Shown: one piece after another, positions 9,101 through 16,022 of the stretch
Layout of the letters: every line of letters begins with the position of its first letter
Numbering within the stretch: the stretch's first letter is position 1
Origin: Stenotrophomonas maltophilia
Lineage (GTDB): Bacteria > Pseudomonadota > Gammaproteobacteria > Xanthomonadales > Xanthomonadaceae
Reading direction: 5' to 3'
DNA: 39,440 bases
Assembly: GCA_002387845.1 (NCBI GenBank)
Contig: DGLB01000049.1
Location: forward strand, 108,991-148,430
Program-made: the position numbers and the translations under genes
The notes under the pieces: generated by a model
What the model was told of the DNA's origin: nothing
Seen by the model: the letters and a program-made list of their open reading frames with translations, nothing else
Database searches by the model: none

Positions 9101-9698
9101 CGCCGGCCACCGGCTCAAGCTTCTTCTTCAGGTCTTCGTCGGCATAGCGGCGCAACGCGGTCAGCTGGCGCACCGCATCGGCATCGGTGGCCGGGTCGGC
9201 CTTGGAAGCGATCACCAGGCGCATGATCGGTTCGGTGGACGGATTGAAGCGCAGCAGCACCGGGGCCTTGGCCTCCAGCGGCAGGTTCAGCGCTTCCATC
9301 TTGTCGCGCACCTCCAGGCTGGCCTGGTCCATGTTGGTGCCCCAGGCAAACTCCAGCACCACGTCACTCTGGCCGGTGCGCGAAACCGATTTGAGCTTGC
9401 GCAGGTTCTTGACCACGCCCACGGCTTCTTCCACCGGTTCGGTGATCAGGGTTTCAATTTCGGTCGGGGCTGCACCGGTGTACTCGGTGCGCACCGTCAG
9501 GGTCGGATAGCTCAGGTCCGGCAGCAGGTTGACCTTGAGGTTGCCCAGCGCGATCAGGCCGAACAGCACCAGGGTCAGCATGCACATGAAGATGGTGACG
9601 CGGCGGCGGGTGGCGAATTCCACCAGGCCGCCGCCGGTGCCCCGGCCATCATCGGCCGGGCGCGGTTCACTGCCGTGATCATGCCCGGGCGAACTCAT
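6186..9698 (-). CDS. RND efflux transporter permease, first of two (MdtB/SmeJ-like position)
   Basis: A 1170-residue RND permease, longer than the usual 1030-1050. It keeps the standard proton-relay residues: VVDD in TM4 (Asp474-Asp475) and TKNAI in TM10 (Lys1050). The extra length comes mainly from a Ser/Ala-rich insertion at about 277-321 in the first periplasmic loop and an enlarged loop between TM6 and TM7 (about 560-645). About 26 His/Asp/Gly-containing residues precede the first membrane helix. The start overlaps the stop of the adaptor gene as ATGA (9695-9698), and the stop overlaps the next permease in the same way. It should work with the lipoprotein adaptor and an outer-membrane TolC-like channel, which is not encoded in this window. 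Confidence 0.92.
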   Translation of the reverse strand: MSSPGHDHGSEPRPADDGRGTGGGLVEFATRRRVTIFMCMLTLVLFGLIALGNLKVNLLPDLSYPTLTVRTEYTGAAPTEIETLITEPVEEAVGVVKNLRKLKSVSRTGQSDVVLEFAWGTNMDQASLEVRDKMEALNLPLEAKAPVLLRFNPSTEPIMRLVIASKADPATDADAVRQLTALRRYADEDLKKKLEPVAGVAAVKVGGGLEDEIQVDIDQQKLAQLNLPIDNVIKRLKEENINISGGRLEEGSQRFLVRTVNQFADLEDIRNLLVTTQSSTGSAADAAMQQMFAIAASTGSDAAIAAASAAQSASSSSSTNIANGVPVRLKDVATVRQGFKEREAIIRLGGREAVELAIYKEGDANTVATAAALRTRLEQIKAQIPGDAELTTIEDQSRFIEHAISDVKKDAVIGGLLAILIIFLFLRDGWSTFVISLSLPVSIITTFFFMGQLGLSLNVMSLGGLALATGLVVDDSIVVLESIAKARERGLGILQAAIAGTREVSMAVVASTLTTIAVFLPLVFVDGIAGQLFRDQALTVAIAIAISLLVAMTLIPMLSSLKGRPPLAFPEEPAHATWQPQSRWLKPVAGSRRGLGALVRWSVFGVAWGVVKLWRGITAVVGPVMRKASDLAMKPYAGAERGYLKLLPSALAHPGKVLGLAALAFVATMALVPMLGADLIPQLAQDRFEMTAKLPAGTPLKQTDALVRELQLAHAKDDSIASLYGVSGSGTRLDANPTESGENIGKLTVVMAGGGDAKTEAAITERLRASMQGHPGVQVDFARPALFSFSTPLEVELRGQDMATLERAGQALAAMLRNNPHYADVKSTVEEGFPEIQIRFDQERAGALGLTTRQIADVVVKKVRGDVATRYSFRDRKIDVLVRAQEGDRASVESIRRLIVNPGSARPVTLDAVAEVVATNGPSEIHRADQTRVAVVSANLRDIDLGGAVREVQAMVAEQPLGAGVGMHIGGQGEELAESARSLIFAFGLAIFLVYLVMASQFESLLHPFVILFTIPLALVGAILALMLTGKPISVVVFIGLILLVGLVTKNAIILIDKVNQLREAGVAKHEALVEGARSRLRPIIMTTLCTLFGFLPLAVAMGEGAEVRSPMAITVIGGLLVSTLLTLLVIPVVYDLLDRRGDAYYRERGRQHAHAAEPTDGGEPAQEPA

Positions 9699-10840
9699 TG
9701 ACGGCTCTCCGCCTTCTTCGGGGCGGCCTTGGCCACGCTGGCGGCCGGCTTTTCGCCGATCACCTGCACCGCGGTGCCGTCACGCAGTGCCACCTTGCCG
9801 GCGGTCACCACCTTGTCGCCCACCGCCAGGCCCTCGCGGATTTCCACCCACGGACCCTCGGCATAACCCACCTTGACCGGCACGCGGGCGACCTTGCCGT
9901 CGCGCACCCGGAACACCGCCGGGTCACCATCGTCGAGCAGGGCCAGGCGCGGCACCACCAGCGCGTCGGCGCGCTGGTCGTAGTCGATGCGGATGCGGCC
10001 GAACATGCCCGGCTGCAGGCCGGCGGCGTCTTCGCCGAAACCACTCACCACACGGAAGGTGCCGCTGCCGGCATCCACCACCGGTGCGATCCGGTCCACG
10101 GTGCCGGGGAAGGATTTGCCCGGCAGCGCATCGGCCACCAGGGTGACCGGCTGGCCTGGGCGCAGCGTGGCCAGTTCACGTTCGGGCACGTTGAGCGTCG
10201 CTTCCAGCCGCGAGTTGTCGACGATACGGAAGATCGGCGTGTTGATCTGCACGAAGTTGCCGGTCTTGATCGAGCGCGAGGCGATCACCCCGGAAATCGG
10301 GGCCACCACCGTGGTGTAGGACAGTTCCAGCGTGGCCAGGCGGTACTGGGCGCGGGCGTTCTCCAGGTCGAAGCGGATCTGGTCGACGTCGGCGGCGCTG
10401 ACCATCTGCTGGCCGATCAGCTTCTGGGCGCGCTGGAAGTTGTTCTCCAGCTTGCGCATCTGCGCCTCGCTCTGGGCGACGGCCAGGCGCGCACGGTCCG
10501 GGTCCAGCCGGACCAGCGGCTGGCCGGCGCGGACCTGCTGGCCTTCCTCGACCAGCACCGCCAGCGCCACGCCGGAGGTCTTGGCCACCACCTGCGACTC
10601 GGCGCGCGCCTCCAGCGCGGCGGTGCCGGTGTAGCTCGCCGCCACCGCGCGACGAGTCGCGGCGACGGCCTCCACCGGCACCGCCTCGACGGTCTTTTCA
10701 GCCTTCGGGTCCTTGCCCTCGGACGCTTCGGCGGTGCCGGGGGCACCGGCACCGCAGCCGCTCAGGAGCAGGGAAGTGGTGATCAGCAACGCGGCGGCAC
10801 AGGTTCCGGTGCGGCCGGGCAGGAAAGAAAATCGCGACAT
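9695..10840 (-). CDS. Efflux RND transporter periplasmic adaptor (MFP) lipoprotein
   Basis: A 381-residue membrane-fusion protein that bridges RND permeases to an outer-membrane channel. The N-terminus is a lipoprotein signal ending in LLSGC, with Cys29 as the lipidated residue. The lipoyl half-motifs (about 80-112 and 172-205, including VVAPISGVIASRSIKTGNFV) flank a coiled-coil hairpin at about 115-168. A beta-barrel and a membrane-proximal domain follow, and an Ala/Lys-rich tail ends the protein. The frame extends upstream to 10918, but ATG at 10840 gives the proper signal peptide and has an AGGGA site before it. It is the first gene of the operon with two permeases. No regulator gene is adjacent; a palindrome at 10919-10933 is the only nearby operator candidate. 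Confidence 0.92.
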   Translation of the reverse strand: MSRFSFLPGRTGTCAAALLITTSLLLSGCGAGAPGTAEASEGKDPKAEKTVEAVPVEAVAATRRAVAASYTGTAALEARAESQVVAKTSGVALAVLVEEGQQVRAGQPLVRLDPDRARLAVAQSEAQMRKLENNFQRAQKLIGQQMVSAADVDQIRFDLENARAQYRLATLELSYTTVVAPISGVIASRSIKTGNFVQINTPIFRIVDNSRLEATLNVPERELATLRPGQPVTLVADALPGKSFPGTVDRIAPVVDAGSGTFRVVSGFGEDAAGLQPGMFGRIRIDYDQRADALVVPRLALLDDGDPAVFRVRDGKVARVPVKVGYAEGPWVEIREGLAVGDKVVTAGKVALRDGTAVQVIGEKPAASVAKAAPKKAESRQ

Positions 10841-10918
10841 CGTCGTGTCCCTGAGGAGATGCGTGAGCAGGTGTGGTAGCAAAGTAATGCACCACGTCAC
10901 GACAACACCATATCCCAA

Positions 10919-10933
10919 AGGTCATGGTGACCT
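10919..10933. promoter_or_regulatory. Palindrome, possible operator
   Basis: AGGTCATGGTGACCT is a perfect 6-bp inverted repeat with a TGG centre. It lies between the divergent adaptor gene (start 10840) and the cytochrome gene (start 11047). The spacing suits a repressor or activator site for the pump promoter, but no bound protein can be named. Confidence 0.35.
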
Positions 10934-10981
10934 CAGTCAGGCTTGAAGACGTTCCGATTTCAGCTAGATGAAAACGCAGGC

Positions 10982-10987
10982 TATACT
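10982..10987 (+). promoter_or_regulatory. Candidate -10 box for the cytochrome genes
   Basis: TATACT lies 59 bases before the cytochrome start at 11047. It matches the sigma-70 -10 consensus at five of six positions. I see no convincing -35 at 17 bp, so the call is weak. Confidence 0.3.
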
Positions 10988-11046
10988 CGGGACAGTTCCG
11001 TACCCCACGCCGGAACGACCAGAACCCGTATACCGGAAACGACATC

Positions 11047-11445
11047 ATGCGCCCGCAGCCGCTCGCCGCTTGTCTTGCTCTGGCCGTCCTCCTGCCCCTT
11101 GGGGTTGCCGCCCAGGCCGCACCTGCTTCTGCTGTACCCGCCCCACCCGCTGCCCCGGCTCCGGCCGCCGCACCGGCCGCCCCTGCCGCTCCCTCCGGGA
11201 ACTTCGACAACGGGCGCACCCTGGCTTACACCTGCCAGGGCTGCCACGGCATCACCGGCTACAAGAACGCCTACCCCAGCTACCGGGTGCCCAAGATCGG
11301 CGGGCAGTCGGCGCAGTACCTGACCCAGGCGTTGACCGAGTACCGCCAGGGCAAGCGCCGGCATCCGACGATGCAGGCGCAGTCGATGAGTTTCAGCGAA
11401 CAGGAGATCGCCGATCTCGCTGTTTACCTGTCCACCGCCAAATAA
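11047..11445 (+). CDS. Single-haem c-type cytochrome, secreted
   Basis: A 132-residue class I cytochrome c. A cleavable signal peptide (residues 1-25, ending near AQAAP) is followed by a Pro/Ala-rich linker to about residue 49 and then the haem domain. The haem motif is CQGCH (Cys63, Cys66, His67). Met109, in HPTMQAQ ahead of SEQEIADLAVYLS, is the likely axial ligand. The pattern is that of a half cytochrome c4 or c5. It should carry electrons in the periplasm; the donor and acceptor are not in the window. The next gene, eight bases downstream, encodes a second single-haem cytochrome, so the two are probably co-transcribed and work as a pair. Confidence 0.88.
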   Translation: MRPQPLAACLALAVLLPLGVAAQAAPASAVPAPPAAPAPAAAPAAPAAPSGNFDNGRTLAYTCQGCHGITGYKNAYPSYRVPKIGGQSAQYLTQALTEYRQGKRRHPTMQAQSMSFSEQEIADLAVYLSTAK

Positions 11446-11453
11446 GCACGCTC

Positions 11454-11915
11454 ATGACGAAAGCCGCGCCCTTCAAGCGTCACGCCATCGCTCTGTCCGT
11501 TGCCCTGCTGCTGGCTGCCTGTTCGCAGTCGCAGGTTGAAAACAGCACGGATTCCGCCGCCGACCCTGGCCATGCCAGTGGCGAACACGGCTCCAGCTCG
11601 TCCGCCGGCCTGCCCGCCGGTCGTATTGCCGCCGGTGAGGCGCGTGCCCAGGTCAAGGGCAAGGCGACCAACCAGAGCTGCATCGACTGCCACGGTGCCG
11701 ACGGCAACAATCCGATCGACCCGACCTATCCGAAGCTGGGTGGGCAGTATGGGGATTACCTGGCGCATGCCCTGCAGGCCTACCGGGCCGGTGATCGCGA
11801 GCACGCGCTGATGACCCCGCAGGCCAAGGACCTGAGCGACCAGGATATTGCCGACCTGGCCGCGTATTTCGGTTCGCGGCCCAGCCAGCTGCGGGATCTG
11901 CACGGGTTGAAATGA
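11454..11915 (+). CDS. Single-haem c-type cytochrome lipoprotein
   Basis: A 153-residue cytochrome c with a lipoprotein signal (LLLAAC, Cys23), so it should be membrane-anchored on the periplasmic side. A low-complexity Ser/Gly/His stretch (about 28-55) forms the tether. The haem motif is CIDCH (Cys76, Cys79, His80), and Met120 in HALMTPQAKDLSDQDIADLAAYF is the expected sixth ligand. The last segment is the classic cytochrome c4/c553 C-terminal helix. The frame is open back to 10968, but the upstream part overlaps the first cytochrome in a different phase, so ATG 11454 is preferred. It is the downstream partner of the secreted cytochrome. Confidence 0.88.
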   Translation: MTKAAPFKRHAIALSVALLLAACSQSQVENSTDSAADPGHASGEHGSSSSAGLPAGRIAAGEARAQVKGKATNQSCIDCHGADGNNPIDPTYPKLGGQYGDYLAHALQAYRAGDREHALMTPQAKDLSDQDIADLAAYFGSRPSQLRDLHGLK

Positions 11916-11939
11916 CCCCGCGTGGTTCAGGCATCCCGA

Positions 11940-11962
11940 GGACACGCATGGCGTGTCCCTAC
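11940..11962 (-). repeat. GTAG-type REP hairpin (left unit of an inverted pair)
   Basis: Read on the - strand this is GTAG followed directly by an 8-bp stem with a CAT loop (GGACACGC / GCGTGTCC; stem at 11940-11958). This is the form of Stenotrophomonas SMAG/GTAG REP elements. It lies between the convergent cytochrome and uup genes and pairs with the unit at 11986-12008. Confidence 0.7.
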
Positions 11963-11985
11963 GTGGGTGCGCGTTCCGGATCGGC

Positions 11986-12008
11986 GTAGTGACACGCCAT
12001 GCGTGTCA
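11986..12008 (+). repeat. GTAG-type REP hairpin (right unit of an inverted pair)
   Basis: GTAG at 11986-11989 is followed by TGACACGC-CAT-GCGTGTCA (11990-12008), an 8-bp stem with a three-base loop. The two GTAG tags face each other across 23 bases. The same hairpin with its right flank recurs at 17411-17438, differing at one position over 28 bases. Confidence 0.75.
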
Positions 12009-12034
12009 TCGCGGTGCCTGAACGCAGCCTTCGA

Positions 12035-13921
12035 TCAGCTGTCCAGCTCTTCCCAGCGCTTGTAGGCAGCATCCAGCTCGTTCTGCACGCCAGTCAGCTT
12101 CTGCGTGTGCGCGGCCATGTCCGGCGCGCTGCGCTGGTAGAACGCGGGGTCGTTCATCGCGGCGGTCAGCCCCTCCACGTCCTTCTCCAGCTGCTCGATC
12201 TTCGCCGGCAGCTGTTCCAGCTCGCGCTGGTCCTTGAAGCTGAGCTTGCGCTTGGCCGGCGTCGCGGCCGCAGCCACGGCGGCAACCGGTGCCGGCGCGG
12301 CCGGCTTGGCTGCCACCGGCGCAACCGCCTGCGCGGCCCGCTGTGCGGCATACCGCTGCCAGTCGCTGTAACCGCCGACGTACTCACCCACCACGCCCTC
12401 GCCTTCCATCACCATGGTGGAGGTCACCACGTTGTCGAGGAAGTCACGGTCGTGGCTGACCAGCAGCAGGGTGCCGGTGTAGTCGGCCAGCAGCTCTTCC
12501 AGCAGCTCCAGCGTTTCCACGTCCAGGTCGTTGGTCGGTTCGTCCATCACCAGCAGGTTGGACGGCTGCGCGAACAGCTTGGCCAGCAGCAGCCGGTTGC
12601 GCTCGCCGCCGCTGAGGCGGGTGATCGGCGCACGCGCGCGCTCGGGGGTGAACAGGAAGTCCTGCAGGTAGGCATGCACATGCTTGCGCTTGCCGTTGAA
12701 CTCGAGGAAATCCCGGCCTTCGGCCACGTTCTCGATCGCGGTCCAGTCTTCGCGCAGCACCGCACGGTACTGGTCGAAATAGGCGATCTGCAGGTTGGTG
12801 CCGGCCACCACTTCGCCACTGTCCGGCGTGAGGTCGCCCAGCAGCAGTTTGAGCAGGGTGGTCTTGCCACTGCCGTTGGGGCCGATCAGGCCAATGCGGT
12901 CGCCGCGCAGGATGGTGGTGCTGAAGTCCTTGACCATGCAGCGCTCGCCAAAGGCGAACGAGATGTCCTTGACGTCGATCACCTTCTTGCCGGAATTCTC
13001 GGCCTGCGCCGCTTCCATCTTGACGTTGCCGCTCATCTCGCGGCGCTGCGAACGTTCATTGCGCATCGCCTTGAGCCGGCGCACGCGACCTTCGTCGCGG
13101 GTGCGGCGGGCCTTGATGCCCTGGCGGATCCACACTTCTTCCTGCGCCAGCAGTTTGTCGAAGCGCGCATTTTCCTGCGCCTGTGCGTTGAGCCGTTCTT
13201 CGCGGCGACGCTCATAGTTGGCCCAGTCGCCCGGCCAGCTGGTGACCTGGCCACGGTCGATCTCGACGATGCGGGTGGCCAGCGCGCGCAGGAAGCGTCG
13301 ATCGTGGGTGACGAACACCACGCTGCCGCTCCAGCTCTTCAGGAAGGCCTCAAGCCAATCGATGGCTTCGATGTCCAGGTGGTTGGTCGGTTCGTCCAGC
13401 AGCAGCAGGTCGGGTGCGGACACCAGCGCGCGGGCCAGCAGCACACGTCGCTTCATGCCGCCGGAAAGACGACCGAACTCGGCCTCGCCATCCAGCTCCA
13501 GCTTGGTCAGGGTTTCCTCGACCCGCTGGTCCAGGCCCCAGCCGTTGGCGGCATCGATCTTCGCCTGCACCGCGCCCAGCGCGTCGCCGTCGAAGACCTC
13601 GGCATGGCTGAGGTGATGGAACTCGGCCAGCCACTGGCCCAGTTCGCCCAGGCCATCGGCCACCACATCGAACACGCTGCCGGCGGCACCGTGGGGCACT
13701 TCCTGTTCCAGCCGGGTGACCCGCACCCCCTGCTGCACGCGGATTTCGCCGTCATCGGGCTTGTGGTCGCCGGACAGCAGCTTGAGCAGGGTGGATTTGC
13801 CGGCACCGTTGCGCCCGATCAGGGCGATGCGTTCGCCCGGCTCGATGGACAGTTCGGCTTTTTCCAGCAACAACGGGCCGCCGACGCTGAAGTCGACGTT
13901 CTGCAGAGTAATCAGAGGCAT
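12035..13921 (-). CDS. uup: ABC-F ATPase Uup
   Basis: A 628-residue ABC-F protein with two ATPase cassettes and no membrane domain. Walker A motifs are GRNGAGKST (36-44) and GPNGSGKTT (347-355); LSGG signatures are at 152-155 and 436-439; Walker B/EPTN motifs are at about 172-180 and 459-465. The linker between cassettes (about 240-310) is charged and helical, as in ribosome-binding ABC-F proteins. After an Ala/Pro-rich spacer, a C-terminal coiled coil (about 575-628) marks the Uup subfamily. Uup acts at the ribosome E-site and in ribosome assembly, and has also been linked to precise transposon excision. It lies 36 bases downstream of the LysR gene on the same strand; its own promoter is not obvious. 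Confidence 0.92.
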   Translation of the reverse strand: MPLITLQNVDFSVGGPLLLEKAELSIEPGERIALIGRNGAGKSTLLKLLSGDHKPDDGEIRVQQGVRVTRLEQEVPHGAAGSVFDVVADGLGELGQWLAEFHHLSHAEVFDGDALGAVQAKIDAANGWGLDQRVEETLTKLELDGEAEFGRLSGGMKRRVLLARALVSAPDLLLLDEPTNHLDIEAIDWLEAFLKSWSGSVVFVTHDRRFLRALATRIVEIDRGQVTSWPGDWANYERRREERLNAQAQENARFDKLLAQEEVWIRQGIKARRTRDEGRVRRLKAMRNERSQRREMSGNVKMEAAQAENSGKKVIDVKDISFAFGERCMVKDFSTTILRGDRIGLIGPNGSGKTTLLKLLLGDLTPDSGEVVAGTNLQIAYFDQYRAVLREDWTAIENVAEGRDFLEFNGKRKHVHAYLQDFLFTPERARAPITRLSGGERNRLLLAKLFAQPSNLLVMDEPTNDLDVETLELLEELLADYTGTLLLVSHDRDFLDNVVTSTMVMEGEGVVGEYVGGYSDWQRYAAQRAAQAVAPVAAKPAAPAPVAAVAAAATPAKRKLSFKDQRELEQLPAKIEQLEKDVEGLTAAMNDPAFYQRSAPDMAAHTQKLTGVQNELDAAYKRWEELDS

Positions 13922-13957
13922 CCCACCATTGTAAGCGGGACGGTCGACTGCCGTCGC

Positions 13958-14827
13958 CTACCGCAGCAATGCCGACAGCGCCGGAGGCAGATGCCGGCGC
14001 GGATGCTGCACCTGCCAGAGCTGCCGCGACAGCGGCGGCAGCCCGGTCTGCAGCACCTGCAACCGGCCCAGCGCCAGCAGGTCGGCCACCGCGTGGCGCG
14101 ACAGGCAGGCCAGCCCCAGGCCGGCGGCGGCCGCCTGCTTGATCGCCTCGGTGCTGCCCAGCTGCATGCTGTGCGCGAAGGCGTGCAGGTGCGGCAGCAG
14201 GCCCTGCTCCACGGCTTCGCGGGTGCCCGAGCCCGGTTCGCGCAGCAGCCAGCGCGCCTCCCGCAGCGCCGCCAGCGATATCCGTGCCGGTGCGGAGGCG
14301 GCCGCCACCACCACCAGTTCGTCGCGCTGCCAGGGCTGCACCCGCAGCCCATCGGCATGGCAGGGGCCTTCGATCAATCCGACATCCACTTCCAGCCGCT
14401 GCACCCGGGCCACCACCTCGGCACTGTTGCCGATCTGCAGGTCCACCCGGGCCTGCGGCCGTGCCGCCAGCAGCGCGGCCACCCGCGGCGGCAGCAGGTA
14501 GTTGCCGATGGTGGTGCTGGCCGCAATGCGCAGCTGCAGCGGCAGGCCCTCGCCACTGCCCTGCCCGACCCCGGCCTCCTGTTCCAGGCTGCCAGCCGCC
14601 AGCAGCAGCGTCCGCGCCGGGTCCAGCAGGGCGCGGCCATGCGCGTTGAGCAGCAGGCGACGACCGACCCGGTCGAACAGCGGCACCGGCAGCTGGTGCT
14701 CCAGTTCGTTCAGCGCCGCGCTCACCGCCGATTGCGACAGGCCCAGCTGCCCGCCTGCCGCCGTGGTGGTGCCGGCATCGGCCACCGCCACCACCACCTG
14801 CCATTGCCGGAGCGTCAGACGCAACAT
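13958..14827 (-). CDS. LysR-type transcriptional regulator, YeiE-like
   Basis: A 289-residue LysR regulator. The N-terminal winged helix-turn-helix (about residues 3-62) includes the recognition segment LGLSQSAVSAALNELEHQL; the effector domain starts near 95. It is divergent from yeiH, the same arrangement as E. coli yeiE/yeiH, so control of yeiH is the natural inference. YeiE has been reported to respond to sulfite in some enterobacteria; whether this protein does is untested. Two near-identical 13-bp direct repeats in the shared intergenic region (14838-14850 and 14869-14881) are candidate binding sites. Confidence 0.88.
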   Translation of the reverse strand: MLRLTLRQWQVVVAVADAGTTTAAGGQLGLSQSAVSAALNELEHQLPVPLFDRVGRRLLLNAHGRALLDPARTLLLAAGSLEQEAGVGQGSGEGLPLQLRIAASTTIGNYLLPPRVAALLAARPQARVDLQIGNSAEVVARVQRLEVDVGLIEGPCHADGLRVQPWQRDELVVVAAASAPARISLAALREARWLLREPGSGTREAVEQGLLPHLHAFAHSMQLGSTEAIKQAAAAGLGLACLSRHAVADLLALGRLQVLQTGLPPLSRQLWQVQHPRRHLPPALSALLR

Positions 14828-14837
14828 GGTTCAACCT

Positions 14838-14881
14838 GTTTTACTGGTAGGTAATAGCAATCTTATTCGTTTTACAGGTAG
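14838..14881. promoter_or_regulatory. Direct repeats, candidate LysR operator
   Basis: GTTTTACTGGTAG (14838-14850) and GTTTTACAGGTAG (14869-14881) match at 12 of 13 positions, 31 bp apart, about three helical turns. They occupy the 100-base divergent gap between the LysR gene and yeiH, where an autoregulatory and activator site would be expected. Confidence 0.5.
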
Positions 14882-14927
14882 TTATACGGGGCGCAGGCTG
14901 GCCCAGTCCTGTTCATCGAGCGATTGC

Positions 14928-16004
14928 ATGAATACCGCCACCTCCCCTGTTGCCCAGCCCTCCCTGCGGCAGCGCTGGCAGCTGCGCCTTCCTGGCCTCG
15001 CATTGAGCGCCGTCGTGGCCGCACTGGCGCTGCTGCTGGGCAACCAGCCAAGCCTGCAGGCGCATGGCCTGAGTGCCCTCACCCTGGCCATTGCACTGGG
15101 CATCGCACTGGGCAACACCGTGTATCCGCGCCTGGCCGGGCGCGCGGGGGCGGGCGTGGGCTTTTCCAAGCAATGGCTGTTGCGCGCCGGAATCGTGCTG
15201 TACGGGCTGCGCCTGACCTTCCAGGACATCGGCCAGGTCGGCCTGGCCGGTGCGCTCATCGACGTGGCCGTGGTGACCAGCACGCTGCTGCTGGCCGCCT
15301 GGGCCGGCACCCGTCTGCTCGGGCTGGACCGCAACAGCGCGCTGCTGATCGGGGCCGGCAGTGCGATCTGCGGTGCGGCCGCGGTGATGGCGGCCGAACC
15401 GGTGCTGCGCGCACGCGCCGAACAGGTGACGGTGGCGGTGTCCACCGTCGTGGTGTTCGGCACCCTGGCGATGCTGGCCTACCCGCTGCTGTACCAGTTC
15501 AACCTCAGCCATGCGCTGCTGCCGGTCAGCGAGCACGCCTACGGCGTGTTCGCCGGTTCGACGATTCACGAGGTCGCCCAGGTGGTCGCCGCCGGTGGCG
15601 CGGTCAGCCCGGACGCCGCCGACACCGCCGTGATCACCAAGATGGTGCGGGTCATGCTGCTGGCCCCGGCACTGGTGGCGGTGTCGCTGCTGCTGGCACG
15701 CAGCGGCTCGGGCGCAGCGCAGGCAACGCGCGCGCGGATCGTGGTGCCGTGGTTCGCGTTCGGCTTCATCGCGGTGGCGGCGTTCAACTCGCTGCAGTGG
15801 CTGCCCTCCGCGCTGGTGCACGCGCTGGTGCAGCTGGACACCCTGCTGCTGGCCATGGCGATGGCCGCGCTGGGCCTGACCACGCATGTCTCGGCGCTGC
15901 GCCAGGCCGGGATGAAGCCGCTGCTGCTGGCGCTGCTGCTGTTTGCCTGGCTGCTGCTGGGCGGCCTGGGCGTGAATCTGGGCGTACAGGCGCTGCTGGG
16001 GTGA
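14928..16004 (+). CDS. yeiH: YeiH-family putative sulfate exporter (UPF0324)
   Basis: A 358-residue integral membrane protein of the UPF0324/YeiH family, annotated as putative sulfate exporters on limited evidence. About ten hydrophobic helices are visible, starting at residues 25-42. Family hallmarks include LRAGIVLYGLRLTFQDI, the GAGSAICGAAAVMA block and GVFAGSTIHEVAQVVAAG. The frame is open upstream to 14502, but that part overlaps the divergent LysR gene and its promoter region; ATG 14928 gives a normal N-terminus. It is divergent from the LysR regulator and 18 bases ahead of dbpA. Substrate cannot be deduced from sequence alone. Confidence 0.85.
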   Translation: MNTATSPVAQPSLRQRWQLRLPGLALSAVVAALALLLGNQPSLQAHGLSALTLAIALGIALGNTVYPRLAGRAGAGVGFSKQWLLRAGIVLYGLRLTFQDIGQVGLAGALIDVAVVTSTLLLAAWAGTRLLGLDRNSALLIGAGSAICGAAAVMAAEPVLRARAEQVTVAVSTVVVFGTLAMLAYPLLYQFNLSHALLPVSEHAYGVFAGSTIHEVAQVVAAGGAVSPDAADTAVITKMVRVMLLAPALVAVSLLLARSGSGAAQATRARIVVPWFAFGFIAVAAFNSLQWLPSALVHALVQLDTLLLAMAMAALGLTTHVSALRQAGMKPLLLALLLFAWLLLGGLGVNLGVQALLG

Positions 16005-16011
16005 TCGCGGG

Positions 16012-16017
16012 TAGAAT
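16012..16017 (+). promoter_or_regulatory. Candidate -10 box just before dbpA
   Basis: TAGAAT ends five bases before the dbpA ATG at 16023, so a transcript starting at the usual distance would begin at or next to the start codon. No good -35 is visible at 17 bp. Confidence 0.3.
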
Positions 16018-16022
16018 GTGGC

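Noticed and set aside
6234..9701. A 1155-codon open frame on the + strand antisense to the first RND permease
   Set aside because: Its product is rich in His, Gln, Arg and Asp with no family resemblance. It mirrors the permease codons on the opposite strand, an effect of high GC at third positions.
10968..11453. Upstream extension of the second cytochrome gene
   Set aside because: It reads the first cytochrome gene in the wrong phase. ATG 11454 gives a proper lipoprotein signal.
11999..14854. A 951-codon open frame antisense to uup and the LysR gene
   Set aside because: It runs across two real genes and the gap between them and starts inside a REP hairpin. Composition is that of a shadow frame.
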